A DNA stretch of 51,101 nt from Pseudomonadales bacterium (lineage in GTDB: Bacteria; Pseudomonadota; Gammaproteobacteria; Pseudomonadales; Azotimanducaceae): contig JAKUTH010000015.1 in assembly GCA_022448085.1 (NCBI GenBank), positions 1 through 51,101 on the forward strand, given 5' to 3'. Below, in pieces: positions 17,595 through 27,189 of this stretch. Under the pieces are notes generated by a model. The model was not told the DNA's origin. It was given only the letters and a program-made list of their open reading frames with translations, and searched no databases. How positions within the stretch are numbered: position 1 is the first letter of the stretch; every line of letters begins with the position of its first letter. Made by a program: the position numbers and the translations under genes.

Positions 17595-18599
17595 GTGACT
17601 GAGCCAAATCCTGGATCCGACGAGTGGCTTGCGCTAGTCCGAGAAGACATCGTCGACCCAGCCCGGCCCATTGTCGATCCACACCACCATCTCTGGCAGC
17701 GACCAGGCTCAACCTACATGCTCGATGAGTTGTGGAGCGATACTGAATCCGGTCACAACGTTCAGAAAACAGTATTCGTTGAATGTCACTCGGCCTATCG
17801 AACGGATGGGCCGGAGCGCATGCGTCCGCTGGGCGAAACCCGCTTCGTCGCCGAGATTGCCGAAGCGAGCGCATCCGGAGCCGGCGCAACCATCGCCGGC
17901 ATTGTCGGCCATGCCGACTTAACCCTAGGTGAGGCGGTCGAAGAAGTGCTGATCGCGCATACCGAGGTAGGCCTCGGGCTTTTTCGGGGCATTCGCCATG
18001 CGGGCGCACGTGCCGTGGTACCCGAAGAACTGATGATTCCGGGTCGAGCGCCTGAAGGCTTGTACCAATCCACCGGATTCCATGAGGGTGTGCGAACCCT
18101 GGGGCGACTCGGCCTCACCTACGATACCTGGCAGTACCACTATCAATTGTCCGAGTTGACGGAACTCGCACGCTCATGCCCGGACACGATCATGGTAATT
18201 GATCACTTCAGCACCCCCATTGGGGTGGGCCGTTTTGCTGGTCGGCGTAAGGAAGTTTTTGACCGATGGAAAGTCGATTTCGCGGAACTCGCGCAATGTC
18301 CTAACGTGGTCGCCAAATTAGGTGGTCTCGCAATGCCAGACAACGGATTCGATTGGCATACTCGTCGAACGCCTGCAACGTCCGACGAATTGCAGCTTGC
18401 ACACGCGCCATACTACCTCCACGCCATCGAGAGCTTCGGTACTGATCGATGCATGCTGGAAAGTAATTTTCCTGTTGATCGATTTTCAATTTCGTATCAC
18501 GTGCTATGGAATGGTCTCAAGAAAATCACTGCCGCATTCTCGGAAACCGAAAAAAATGATCTCTTCAGCGGAACCGCCACACGGGTTTACCAACTCTGA
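17595..18599 (+). CDS. amidohydrolase (COG3618-type TIM-barrel hydrolase)
   Basis: A 334-residue protein of the COG3618 group of amidohydrolases (predicted lactonase/TIM-barrel hydrolases). It opens PIVDPHHHLWQRPGSTYM with a D-x-H-H-H-L-W metal motif, and has VIDHFSTPIG and CMLESNFPVDRFSISY late. GTG 17595 lies 5 nt after AAGGAG (17584-17589), so it is preferred over ATG 17568. Its 86-nt distance from the LLM gene is larger than inside the preceding pair. Likely a hydrolase, perhaps of a lactone formed in the pathway; the substrate is unknown. Confidence 0.82.
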   Translation: MTEPNPGSDEWLALVREDIVDPARPIVDPHHHLWQRPGSTYMLDELWSDTESGHNVQKTVFVECHSAYRTDGPERMRPLGETRFVAEIAEASASGAGATIAGIVGHADLTLGEAVEEVLIAHTEVGLGLFRGIRHAGARAVVPEELMIPGRAPEGLYQSTGFHEGVRTLGRLGLTYDTWQYHYQLSELTELARSCPDTIMVIDHFSTPIGVGRFAGRRKEVFDRWKVDFAELAQCPNVVAKLGGLAMPDNGFDWHTRRTPATSDELQLAHAPYYLHAIESFGTDRCMLESNFPVDRFSISYHVLWNGLKKITAAFSETEKNDLFSGTATRVYQL

Positions 18600-18658
18600 A
18601 TAAACAGGAGGACCCGCCTCACCTGCGTCGTAATATCGTCGCACAGCTAGGTCATGGG

Positions 18659-19858
18659 ATGTTTGGTCAGACTGGGATGCGCCTGGTCTCCGCGCCGACC
18701 TTTATGCCTGCCTATTTGTTTGCGTTATCCGGTTCAGAATTTGTCGTTGGCCTGGCCAGGGCGTTACAAGCCGCCGGTACAGTGATATCACCCATCATCG
18801 GCGCCAGTACCATCGGGCACCGGCAACGAGTGCTAAGTACCACGCTCGTTACGGCGGCGATGATGCGCATTCAAATCCTCGGACTTGCACTGGCCGGGTT
18901 CTTCCTCGGCCAGCGCGCGCTGCTTCCAGCCATCATCGTTTTTTTGACCTTAATGGGGTTCTTCCAAGGAATGGCCCAAGTCACCATGAACACACTTCGA
19001 GCAAGGGTCATCCCCGTGCATCGACGTGGATTTGTCAGTGGCGCGAGGAACTTTCTAGCCGGATTCACGTCGGCCGGTGTGTCCTACGTTGCGGGCGCGT
19101 ACGTTCTCGAAAATAATCTATTAGGTAACGGTTACGGCACCATGTTCCTCATCGCCTTCGGAATAGCGGCTCTCGGCCTCGGCGCGCTCGCACTCACCCG
19201 CGAAACCGACACAAGAGCCGTGCGTCCGAGAGAATCCACCGGTGAAGCGTTAAGGGCGATTCCAGGACTACTCCGCGATAACCCAGAATTCGCCAAGTTC
19301 TTTATCGCGCGTGCCCTCGGCTCCTGCGGTCGTATGGCACTGCCTTTTTACATCCTCTATGCCGGCACGCGGATGGAACTAACCGGAACCGTGCTCGGAT
19401 TTCTCACCACCGTATGGATGATCACGTCCAGCACATCCAACTTGTTCTGGGGGCTCCTTGCTGACCGGCGTGGCTACCGCATCGTCATGATCGCGACGTT
19501 AGCGATATGGACTCTTTCGCACGTGCAATTGCTATTCGTGGAATCGTTATCAGGAATCATCGCGTTTTTCATCGTCATGGGCATTCCCTCCGGCGGATTT
19601 AACCAATCGGGACAAAACATGGTGTTGGAATTTGGCGATACCAAGGATATCCCTATACGACTCGCGGCCTCCGGCAGCACGGTAAATTTCGTGGGAGCAA
19701 TTGGACCGCTACTCGGTGGGCTCATCGTTTGGACACTCTCCTACCAAGCGTTATTTATCACCACCATCGTGCTTCAGTTGGTAGGGCTTGTAATTCTCGT
19801 GCGTTGGGTGCCAGAACCGCGGCGTCGGCCCTTTGGGCTTAAGCAAACACCGGAATGA
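18659..19858 (+). CDS. MFS transporter
   Basis: A 399-residue membrane protein with about eleven to twelve hydrophobic segments and LADRRGYRIVMI as a motif-A-like loop. The listed ATG 18659 lies deep in helix 1; upstream in-frame codons read LRRNIVAQLGHG, which look like genuine N-terminal sequence, and there is no ATG, GTG or TTG among them. An AGGAGG at 18606-18611 precedes a CTG at 18623. So the true start may be CTG 18623 (see findings). The end overlaps the converging LLM gene by 20 nt. Substrate is unknown; context suggests the same pathway as the neighbouring amidohydrolases. Confidence 0.75.
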   Translation: MFGQTGMRLVSAPTFMPAYLFALSGSEFVVGLARALQAAGTVISPIIGASTIGHRQRVLSTTLVTAAMMRIQILGLALAGFFLGQRALLPAIIVFLTLMGFFQGMAQVTMNTLRARVIPVHRRGFVSGARNFLAGFTSAGVSYVAGAYVLENNLLGNGYGTMFLIAFGIAALGLGALALTRETDTRAVRPRESTGEALRAIPGLLRDNPEFAKFFIARALGSCGRMALPFYILYAGTRMELTGTVLGFLTTVWMITSSTSNLFWGLLADRRGYRIVMIATLAIWTLSHVQLLFVESLSGIIAFFIVMGIPSGGFNQSGQNMVLEFGDTKDIPIRLAASGSTVNFVGAIGPLLGGLIVWTLSYQALFITTIVLQLVGLVILVRWVPEPRRRPFGLKQTPE

Positions 19859-20768
19859 TTTCCTCAGCAATAAGCTGATACTGCTCGAGGTCATCCGTCA
19901 GAACACCGCCAATCATAATTTCAGAAGCCCCCGCGTCAACGATTTCACCGATGCGCTCGATCACGTAATTTTTTGGGCCCGCAGCCGACCCCTCGCCCAA
20001 ACGTCTGTTCGCCATGAATTCGGCAACTGCACTGCTGTCGTCAGTGACCATGGTCGGCATCAACACGGTGTAGCGAATCTCAGCGGGATCCCGACCGACG
20101 GCTTCGCAGTGCTTCTCCACTACCCCCACTTTGTGATGAAAGTACTCGGCCGACATCGGACCGCCCGCCCAGCCATCAAGATTCATGACGTCACCACTTT
20201 GAGCGAGCGTTCTCAGTGTTCGGCGCTCGCCGGTTCCACCAACTAATATCGGGATGTGGGGTTCTTGAAAACAACCGGGCGCCATCGGCGCCTCGTCCAA
20301 GTGGTAGTAACGCCCGTCGAAAGAGACTGGGCCCTTCTGCGTGAAGAGCGCACGAATAAGTTCAACCGCTTCTTCGAATCGGTCCTGTCGCTCGCGCATG
20401 GGCGGAAAATCCCAACCGTAGGCCTCGTGTTCACGCTTAAACCATGATGCGCCAATACCCAGCGTAAACCGTCCGTGCGAGATCTGGTCAAGCGTCGACG
20501 CCATCTTTGCGACCTGCGCCGGATTACGATACGTGTTACCCAGTACCAGATGCCCCAACCGCAACCGCTCGGTAAACCCCGCAACAGCCGCAATCAAGGT
20601 AAATGCCTCGTGTGCCGTCAGGTGTTCTTCTTCTCGGCGCCCCGGTGGGGGCAGGTAGTGGTCGGCAAACCAAACGCTGCTCCATGGTCCTGCCTCTAGA
20701 AGTTCGACCACCGTACGGATACTGTCCCAAGTATTCCGATAACACCCAACCTGCGCTCCAATCTCCAT
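19839..20768 (-). CDS. LLM class F420-dependent oxidoreductase
   Basis: A 309-residue luciferase-like monooxygenase-fold protein. It has WSSVWFADHYLPPPG, RLRLGHLVLGNTYRNPAQ, ISHGRFTLGIGASWFKRE and HIPILVGGTGERRTL, the usual strand and loop motifs of F420-type LLM proteins. It is alone on this strand, converging on the MFS gene and divergent from fdsG, with 191 nt between the two starts. The F420 assignment is from family pattern; an FMN-dependent role is possible. The substrate is not known. Confidence 0.82.
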   Translation of the reverse strand: MEIGAQVGCYRNTWDSIRTVVELLEAGPWSSVWFADHYLPPPGRREEEHLTAHEAFTLIAAVAGFTERLRLGHLVLGNTYRNPAQVAKMASTLDQISHGRFTLGIGASWFKREHEAYGWDFPPMRERQDRFEEAVELIRALFTQKGPVSFDGRYYHLDEAPMAPGCFQEPHIPILVGGTGERRTLRTLAQSGDVMNLDGWAGGPMSAEYFHHKVGVVEKHCEAVGRDPAEIRYTVLMPTMVTDDSSAVAEFMANRRLGEGSAAGPKNYVIERIGEIVDAGASEIMIGGVLTDDLEQYQLIAEEIIPVFA

Positions 20769-20959
20769 AAAGCCTCCAAAACGACACGTTTCGATAGCCT
20801 ACCGTGATCAAGCGTTGTCCGCATGCGTGCCATCGAATCCGAATGACATCGGCCCACGCGGTCAAAGACACCCTCCAAGAAAGTGTCAGCTCGATCTCGT
20901 GAAATAACGCTAAGCACTTGATTTTGTTATAGTCCCTAGCCGAAAAAAATATTATTTCG

Positions 20960-21394
20960 ATGACCGAAGACGATATTCGAACGCAGGTAGCTCCCCATCA
21001 ACACAAGCTTGGTGGGACCATCCACGCTCTCCATCAGTTGATGCGCGCCTACGGTTATATCCACCCTGAACATCTGCCAGTCGTCGCCGACGTCTTCAAC
21101 ATTAGCGTCGCCGAGGTCCGAGGCATCGTCAGTTTCTACGAGGACTTCAAAACCCATCCGCCGGCAGCCACGACCATCCGAATTTGCCAGGCGGAAGCCT
21201 GCCAAGCCGTCGGAAGCCGCGAATTAACCAAGGAATTGGAAACAGCCTATCAAACAAAACTGGGGCGTCGAGGGAACGATATCGAGCTTGAAGCCGTGTA
21301 CTGCCTTGGACTGTGCGCCACGGGTCCCGCAGTCCAAGTCAACGATCGGCTGATTGCCAAAGCAAGCGTTGAGAAGCTGCAGGTACCTGGATGA
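20960..21394 (+). CDS. fdsG: NAD-dependent formate dehydrogenase gamma subunit (NuoE-like)
   Basis: A 144-residue NuoE-type thioredoxin-like [2Fe-2S] protein. The cluster ligands are C76 and C81 (RICQAEACQ) and C115 and C119 (YCLGLCATGP). The length and order fit FdsG of FdsGBA formate dehydrogenases, which pass electrons from formate to NAD+ in the cytoplasm. It is the first gene of a six-gene run. It overlaps fdsB by 4 nt. No good Shine-Dalgarno is visible upstream; the leader is A/T-rich, with a TATAGT hexamer at 20928-20933 as a possible -10. Confidence 0.92.
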   Translation: MTEDDIRTQVAPHQHKLGGTIHALHQLMRAYGYIHPEHLPVVADVFNISVAEVRGIVSFYEDFKTHPPAATTIRICQAEACQAVGSRELTKELETAYQTKLGRRGNDIELEAVYCLGLCATGPAVQVNDRLIAKASVEKLQVPG

Positions 21395-22902
21395 CTACCG
21401 CGTACGTACCTCTCGATTCGGTCGCTGTCGCGATGGACGCGGATGCGATCGCAGAACAATTAATGCGGGCGGGAGTCACCGTTGTTCGAAACGGTTCGCG
21501 CGGTCTCGCCTGGCTCGAACCTCTCATTGAAGTCGAAAATAATAACGAGCGCATCGCCTACGGCCCGGTATCGCCAGACACGGTCGCCGGCCTCATCACC
21601 GACGGCGTTCTACACCACCATGTGACCCGGCATCCGCTTTGTCGGGGGCCGATCGATAACCACGATTTTCTGAAATCGCAACATCGGCTCGTCTTTGACC
21701 GCATCGGCCATGACTCGCCGCTCGGTATCCCAGATCTCACCGATGTGCTTCAAGCGCTTGCGACGCCGCCCGATGTCCTCATCGATATGATTGAAACATC
21801 GGGGTTACGGGGTCGAGGCGGTGCCGGCTTTCCAGCCCACATCAAATGGCGAACAGTCAGGGAGACGGATGCTCCGAGTAAATACCTTGTCTGCAATGCC
21901 GACGAAGGCGACTCGGGTACTTTTGCGGATCGGTTACTGCTTGAAGGCGATCCGTTCCGCTTGATTGAGGGCATGGTGATAGCCGGATACGCAACAGGGG
22001 CCAACCACGGCGTGGTCTACCTCCGCTCCGAATATCCAATCGCCGAAACCATATTTGAACAAGCGATCGAGGTCGCGCGCGAACACAACCTTATAGGACC
22101 CAACGTCCTCGGCTCCGATTTCGACTTTGATCTCGAATTATTCGTAGGCGCAGGGGCATATATCTGTGGTGAGGAAACCTCGCTGCTCGAAAGCCTCGAG
22201 GGCCGACGCGGTCAAATACGGGTCAAGCCGCCTGTGCCCGCCATCAGCGGCCTGCTTTCAATGCCGACGCTAGTCCATAACGTCATTAGCTTTGCATCGG
22301 TCCCCGCCATTGTACGTTTGGGCGGCGACGTATATCGGGACCTCGGTGTCGCTCCATCGTCGGGTACTATGAGTTTTCAACTTGCGGGAAACGTGAAACG
22401 CGGCGGTCTTATTGAAGTACCGTTTGGAATAACGCTTCGGGAAATGGTGGAAGGATATGGTCACGGAACTCTCTCCGGTCGACCATTCAAAACGCTTCAA
22501 ATCGGCGGTCCTTTAGGCGCCTACCTTTCCCAACGGGAACTCGACATTGAGCTCACGTATGAAGCCATGGCAGATATCGGCGCGGGCATTGGCCACGGTG
22601 GACTGGTGATCTTCGACGACACCGTGGACCTGGCTGAACAAGCGCGCTACGCATTCGAATTTTGTGAGCTGGAATCCTGCGGTAAGTGCACGCCTTGTCG
22701 AATCGGGTCGGTTCGAGGCAAAGAGACCATGGAACAAATAATTAGCGGTCGCGCAAGCGACCAAGAATTCAATATGATTGACGATCTATGCGAGGTCATG
22801 GATCGCACTAGCCTGTGCCAGATGGGCGGCATGACGCCAATCCCGGTGCGCAGCGCGATGGAGCGATTTCCGGGTGACTTCCGCCAAGGGACGAGGGCAT
22901 GA
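21391..22902 (+). CDS. fdsB: formate dehydrogenase beta subunit (NuoF-like, FMN/NADH site)
   Basis: A 503-residue FdsB. The N-terminal third has a NuoE-like thioredoxin fold; the rest is NuoF: GLRGRGGAGFPAHIKW (NADH/FMN site), CNADEGDSGTFADR, and AYICGEETSLLESLEG. The [4Fe-4S] ligands are C430, C433, C436 (ESCGKCTPCRIG) and C476 (SLCQMGG). It takes electrons from FdsA and reduces NAD+. It overlaps both neighbours by 4 nt, which suggests equal production of the three subunits. Confidence 0.94.
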   Translation: MTTAYVPLDSVAVAMDADAIAEQLMRAGVTVVRNGSRGLAWLEPLIEVENNNERIAYGPVSPDTVAGLITDGVLHHHVTRHPLCRGPIDNHDFLKSQHRLVFDRIGHDSPLGIPDLTDVLQALATPPDVLIDMIETSGLRGRGGAGFPAHIKWRTVRETDAPSKYLVCNADEGDSGTFADRLLLEGDPFRLIEGMVIAGYATGANHGVVYLRSEYPIAETIFEQAIEVAREHNLIGPNVLGSDFDFDLELFVGAGAYICGEETSLLESLEGRRGQIRVKPPVPAISGLLSMPTLVHNVISFASVPAIVRLGGDVYRDLGVAPSSGTMSFQLAGNVKRGGLIEVPFGITLREMVEGYGHGTLSGRPFKTLQIGGPLGAYLSQRELDIELTYEAMADIGAGIGHGGLVIFDDTVDLAEQARYAFEFCELESCGKCTPCRIGSVRGKETMEQIISGRASDQEFNMIDDLCEVMDRTSLCQMGGMTPIPVRSAMERFPGDFRQGTRA

Positions 22903-25736
22903 GGCGATCCGAAGACGACCTGGGCACACCGGCTCCGCAGGGCACGGACAACGCCGCGGTGTCGTTAACGATCGATGGGACACCGTTAACCGTCGCCGAA
23001 GGCACGTCCATCATGCGAGCCGCTCGAGACGCCGGCATCATGGTCCCGAAACTTTGCTCAACCGACAGCCTCGACGCGTTTGGCTCTTGCAGGCTTTGCA
23101 TAGTGGAAATCGAAGGTCGACGCGGTCTTAACGCTTCCTGTACTGAGCCCGTTGCCGAAGGCATGTCGGTTCGAACGCAGACCAAAGAATTGGCCCGATT
23201 GCGACGCGGTGTCATGGAGCTCTATATATCGGACCACCCCCTCGACTGCCTCACCTGTTCCGCCAACGGCGACTGCGAACTTCAAGACATGGCAGGTGCA
23301 GTTGGGCTGCGCGAGGTCCGTTACGCCGAAGGCGACAACCATTTAGTAACGGAAAAAGACACATCCAACCCCTACTTTACCTTCGACGGGTCTAAATGCA
23401 TCGTCTGTTCACGATGCGTGCGTGCGTGCGAAGAAGTCCAGGGAACCTACGCACTAACCGTGGACGGCCGTGGATTTCAATCCAACATCAAAACCAGCAC
23501 CGAACAATTTTTCGACTCGGAATGCGTATCCTGCGGCGCCTGCGTCCAGGCCTGCCCCACCGCAACACTAATGGAAAAATCTGTGATTGATCACGGTGTT
23601 CCCGATCGTTCAGTTCTTACCACCTGCGCGTACTGCGGCGTGGGCTGTTCGTTTAAGGCGGAGCTCAAAGGCGACCAGGTCGTGCGTATGGTTCCCTACA
23701 AAGACGGCATGGCGAATCACGGTCATTCCTGCGTTAAAGGTCGATTTGCTTGGGGTTATGCACAACACCAGGACCGAATTACCATGCCGATGATTCGACA
23801 AACGACCGATGATCCATGGGAAGAAGTTTCCTGGGACACAGCGATCGAGTTCGCGGCCAAGAGATTACAAGCGGTTCAGAAACGCTATGGAGCCGATTCG
23901 ATCGGCGGCATCACGTCGTCGCGCTGCACGAATGAAGAAGTTTGGCTCGTCCAAAAGATGGTCCGCACCGCGTTCGGCAACAACAACGTCGATACCTGCG
24001 CGCGCGTCTGCCACTCACCGACGGGCTACGGCTTGAAACAAACCTTCGGGACTTCGGCTGGAACGCAGAACTTTGATTCGGTTGCTGACGCTGATGTTCT
24101 CGTTGTGATCGGGGCAAACCCAACCGAGGGCCATCCTGTCTTCGCTTCCCAGATGAAGCGTCGGCTCCGTGACGGCGCACGTCTTGTGGTCGTCGATCCA
24201 AGGAAAATTGGGTTGGTGCGTTCGCCCCATGTCGAGGCTAACTTTCATCTTCCGTTACAACCCGGGACCAACGTACCTATCATGAACGCCTTCGCGCACG
24301 TCGTGGTCACCGAAGATCTGATCGACCATAACTTTGTGCGCGAACGGTGTGACCGCCAAACATTCGCAGAATGGGAGGATTTCGTACGCCAGCCAGAAAA
24401 TTCGCCGGAAGAAGTCGCTGTCATCGCCGGGGTGCCAGCCGAAGACATCCGTGCCGCGGCTCGCCTTTACGCAAACGCCGATAATGGAGCAATCTATTAT
24501 GGCCTCGGTGTGACCGAACACAGTCAGGGTTCAACGATGGTGATGGCCATGGCAAATCTTGCAATGGCAACCGGCAACATCGGCCGTTCAGGGGTCGGTG
24601 TAAACCCGCTACGCGGCCAAAACAATGTCCAGGGTTCCTGCGATATGGGATCGTTTCCCCACGAATTATCCGGATACCGACCCGTCGGCGATGTCGAAAC
24701 ACGAAAACTTTTCGGCAAACATTGGAACGTTGAGCTCAACCCGGAGCCTGGTTTTCGTATCCCCAACATGCTCGACGAAGCCTGTGCTGGCCGCTTCATG
24801 GGCTTGTACATCCAGGGGGAAGACATCGCACAATCGGATCCCAACACCCAACACGTCGAACAAGCGCTCAATACCATGGAATGTGTGATCGTTCAGGATC
24901 TTTTCCTCAATGAGACGGCGAAGTTTGCCCACGTATTTTTACCGGGAACTTCATTTCTCGAAAAAGACGGGACGTTCATCAATGCTGAGCGCCGCATCAA
25001 TCGAGTTCGTCCAGTGGCGAGTCCTAAAACCGGAATGGAGGAGTGGCGCGTTACCGCCGCACTATCGAACGCACTCGGATATCCCATGAACTATACATCT
25101 GCCGCCGAAATCATGGACGAAATCGCGGCACTCACGCCCAGCTTTTCAGGCGTCTCGTTCGCGTATTTAGATGAGGTCAACAGCGTGCAGTGGCCTTGCA
25201 ATGCCGACGCACCATTGGGTACCCCCATAATGCACGTGGATGCGTTCGTACGTGGTAAAGGCTGCTTTGTACTGACCGAATACCAACCAACCGAAGAAGC
25301 AGCCAACCGAAAATTCCCACTATTATTGACCACCGGACGGAAGCTTCACCAATACAACGTTGGCGCACAAACACGTCGGACTCAAAATTCGGAATGGCTC
25401 GAAGAGGACACACTCGAGGTGCATCCAACCGATGCCGAAATGCGGGGCGTTCGTCACGGCGAATGGGTATCGATCACGAGCCGTATGGGTGAAATCACCT
25501 TACGCGCGGAGATCACCGACCGCGTCGTTCCCGGCGTCGTCTATACAACGTTCCACCACCCATCGACCGGAACCAACGTTGTTACGACTGACCTCTCAGA
25601 CTGGGCCACCAACTGTCCAGAATATAAAGTAACGGCGGTCGAGATTCGGCCCGCGAACCATCGTTCGGATTGGCAGAAACAATTTGACGCGAGAGAGCGA
25701 GAGCAATCCGATTTGGTCCCCGCCGGTGGGCGATGA
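22899..25736 (+). CDS. fdsA: formate dehydrogenase alpha subunit, Mo/W-bis-MGD catalytic
   Basis: A 945-residue catalytic subunit. It has a NuoG-like [2Fe-2S] domain (C53, C64, C67, C81), a His-Cys3 cluster (H112, C116, C119, C125), a two-[4Fe-4S] ferredoxin domain (C166-C176 and C208-C218), and the molybdopterin domain with its own cluster (C242, C245, C249, C277). The probable metal ligand is C370 in ARVCHSPTGYG, aligning with the selenocysteine of E. coli FdhF; this is the Cys version. It oxidises formate to CO2 (the reverse is possible in this family). The C-terminal part has HPSTGTNVVTTD and YKVTAVEI, typical of MopB domains. The length matches FdsA. Confidence 0.95.
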   Translation: MRRSEDDLGTPAPQGTDNAAVSLTIDGTPLTVAEGTSIMRAARDAGIMVPKLCSTDSLDAFGSCRLCIVEIEGRRGLNASCTEPVAEGMSVRTQTKELARLRRGVMELYISDHPLDCLTCSANGDCELQDMAGAVGLREVRYAEGDNHLVTEKDTSNPYFTFDGSKCIVCSRCVRACEEVQGTYALTVDGRGFQSNIKTSTEQFFDSECVSCGACVQACPTATLMEKSVIDHGVPDRSVLTTCAYCGVGCSFKAELKGDQVVRMVPYKDGMANHGHSCVKGRFAWGYAQHQDRITMPMIRQTTDDPWEEVSWDTAIEFAAKRLQAVQKRYGADSIGGITSSRCTNEEVWLVQKMVRTAFGNNNVDTCARVCHSPTGYGLKQTFGTSAGTQNFDSVADADVLVVIGANPTEGHPVFASQMKRRLRDGARLVVVDPRKIGLVRSPHVEANFHLPLQPGTNVPIMNAFAHVVVTEDLIDHNFVRERCDRQTFAEWEDFVRQPENSPEEVAVIAGVPAEDIRAAARLYANADNGAIYYGLGVTEHSQGSTMVMAMANLAMATGNIGRSGVGVNPLRGQNNVQGSCDMGSFPHELSGYRPVGDVETRKLFGKHWNVELNPEPGFRIPNMLDEACAGRFMGLYIQGEDIAQSDPNTQHVEQALNTMECVIVQDLFLNETAKFAHVFLPGTSFLEKDGTFINAERRINRVRPVASPKTGMEEWRVTAALSNALGYPMNYTSAAEIMDEIAALTPSFSGVSFAYLDEVNSVQWPCNADAPLGTPIMHVDAFVRGKGCFVLTEYQPTEEAANRKFPLLLTTGRKLHQYNVGAQTRRTQNSEWLEEDTLEVHPTDAEMRGVRHGEWVSITSRMGEITLRAEITDRVVPGVVYTTFHHPSTGTNVVTTDLSDWATNCPEYKVTAVEIRPANHRSDWQKQFDAREREQSDLVPAGGR

Positions 25737-26593
25737 CTACCCTTGAGACCAAGCATTTGCCGGTAGCGAGTACGCGGGTACCCGTTGAACTGGTCAACCA
25801 TGAGACGACAAATATTGAGGATTTCGTGAGCGTCGAAGAGCCGCTGGAAATCCGACTTGCGTACGGACCGGTGGATGCTCGGCTCGAACAAAGTATTTCA
25901 ATCACCATGCGCACCCCGGGGAATGACCTTGAATTAACGCAGGGGTTTCTCTTTGGAGAAGGCATTGTTCACTCCACATCGGATGTCCTTGGAGTTGAAC
26001 ACTGCGGACCCCCGTCACCCGATAAAGGTATCCGCAACGTGGTGCGCATCGAGTTATCAGAAACGGCGCAATTTAATCCCGACGCGCTGCTCCGCCATAC
26101 GTTTACGAGTTCAAGCTGCGGCATCTGCGGTAAAACGTCACTGGACGCGGTCAAGGCCATCGTGCCGGATTACAAATCAAAAGGTTTTACGGTCAATGGC
26201 AGTCAGCTGAAGGCTCTTCCCGCACAACTCCTGACCCGTCAAACCGAGTTTGTCCGAACAGGCGGATTACATGCCTCAGCATCATTTGATCGGACCGGCC
26301 AGATCAAACGTATCCGGGAAGACGTGGGGCGCCACAATGCACTCGATAAACTCGTCGGTTCTTACCTCGATTCCGGGATCGATACATTGCGCGAACGTGG
26401 GCTACTCCTGTCAGGGCGAGCCAGTTTCGAATTGGTGCAAAAAGCCGCAGTCGCAGGCATTCCCCTCATCGCATCGATCGGGCCACCATCGAGCTTAGCC
26501 ATTGAGCTAGCCTCGTCTCACGATATGACGTTGGTCGGTTTTCTGAAAGCCGACCGGTTCAACGTGTACTCGGGCGGAGCAATCGAAGCTTGA
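25733..26593 (+). CDS. fdhD: formate dehydrogenase accessory sulfurtransferase FdhD
   Basis: A 286-residue FdhD (FdsC). The catalytic cysteine pair is C129 and C132 (SSSCGICGKTSLDAV), and other family segments are GFLFGEGI, RTGGLHASASFD, EDVGRHNALDK and SGRASFELVQKAA. FdhD moves sulfur from IscS to the molybdenum cofactor before insertion into formate dehydrogenase. It overlaps fdsA by 4 nt. In the classic fdsGBACD order it equals fdsC; no fdsD-like gene follows, and mobA takes that place. Confidence 0.94.
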   Translation: MTTLETKHLPVASTRVPVELVNHETTNIEDFVSVEEPLEIRLAYGPVDARLEQSISITMRTPGNDLELTQGFLFGEGIVHSTSDVLGVEHCGPPSPDKGIRNVVRIELSETAQFNPDALLRHTFTSSSCGICGKTSLDAVKAIVPDYKSKGFTVNGSQLKALPAQLLTRQTEFVRTGGLHASASFDRTGQIKRIREDVGRHNALDKLVGSYLDSGIDTLRERGLLLSGRASFELVQKAAVAGIPLIASIGPPSSLAIELASSHDMTLVGFLKADRFNVYSGGAIEA

Positions 26594-27189
26594 TCGAAGC
26601 GGCAGATATCACCGCGCTCCTCTTGTGTGGCGGCAAAGGTGCACGGCTCGGCGGTCAAGACAAACCCCTACTCTCACTCGGTAGTGACAAAATCATCGAC
26701 CATTTGCTGACGCGTCTTAAACCTCAGACCGGCGAAATCGTCATCTCCTGTTCGCGCAATGTTGCCCGTTACGAAGCTTACGAACTACGTATTGTCGTCG
26801 ACGAGGCCCCCGACGAAGGCCCGCTCGGCGGTCTCCAGTCTGCTTTTAAGGCCGTTAACACGGAGTGGGCGCTAACGTGTCCAGGCGATATTCCATTCCT
26901 CACATGCGAACTGGTGACAAAGCTGAGTCTCGATGCCGAACGACAAGGTGTCGCGGTACCGTTTGCCGACAATGAGCGCCAAAACTTGTGCCTTCTCATC
27001 AACCGGAAACGTCGAAATGAACTCGTCGCATTCTACGCACAAGGTGGTCGTGCCGTGAAACGTTGGTTGGATATTGCGTCCATTCAATCGACCGATCTTT
27101 CAGAGCTCGGGTCTTCGTTTTTCAACGTCAATACCGCGCGCGAGCTCGAAGAGGCCATCGAACGCTCTAACCATCCAAATCAATCATGA
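26590..27189 (+). CDS. mobA: molybdenum cofactor guanylyltransferase MobA
   Basis: A 199-residue nucleotidyltransferase. The signature LLCGGKGARLGGQDKPLL at residues 11-28 is the GTP/Mg site, and later segments are DEAPDEGPLGGLQSAF and CPGDIPFLTCEL. The enzyme joins GMP to molybdopterin to give the MGD that FdsA needs. The probable start is TTG 26590, overlapping the fdhD stop (TTGA); no ATG lies near, and the Shine-Dalgarno is weak. The stop overlaps the PQQ dehydrogenase start. Confidence 0.92.
   Translation: MIEAADITALLLCGGKGARLGGQDKPLLSLGSDKIIDHLLTRLKPQTGEIVISCSRNVARYEAYELRIVVDEAPDEGPLGGLQSAFKAVNTEWALTCPGDIPFLTCELVTKLSLDAERQGVAVPFADNERQNLCLLINRKRRNELVAFYAQGGRAVKRWLDIASIQSTDLSELGSSFFNVNTARELEEAIERSNHPNQS

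Noticed and set aside
26594-27185. Possible fdsD gene after fdhD
   Set aside because: The only frame between fdhD and the PQQ gene is mobA, so fdsD is absent from its usual place.
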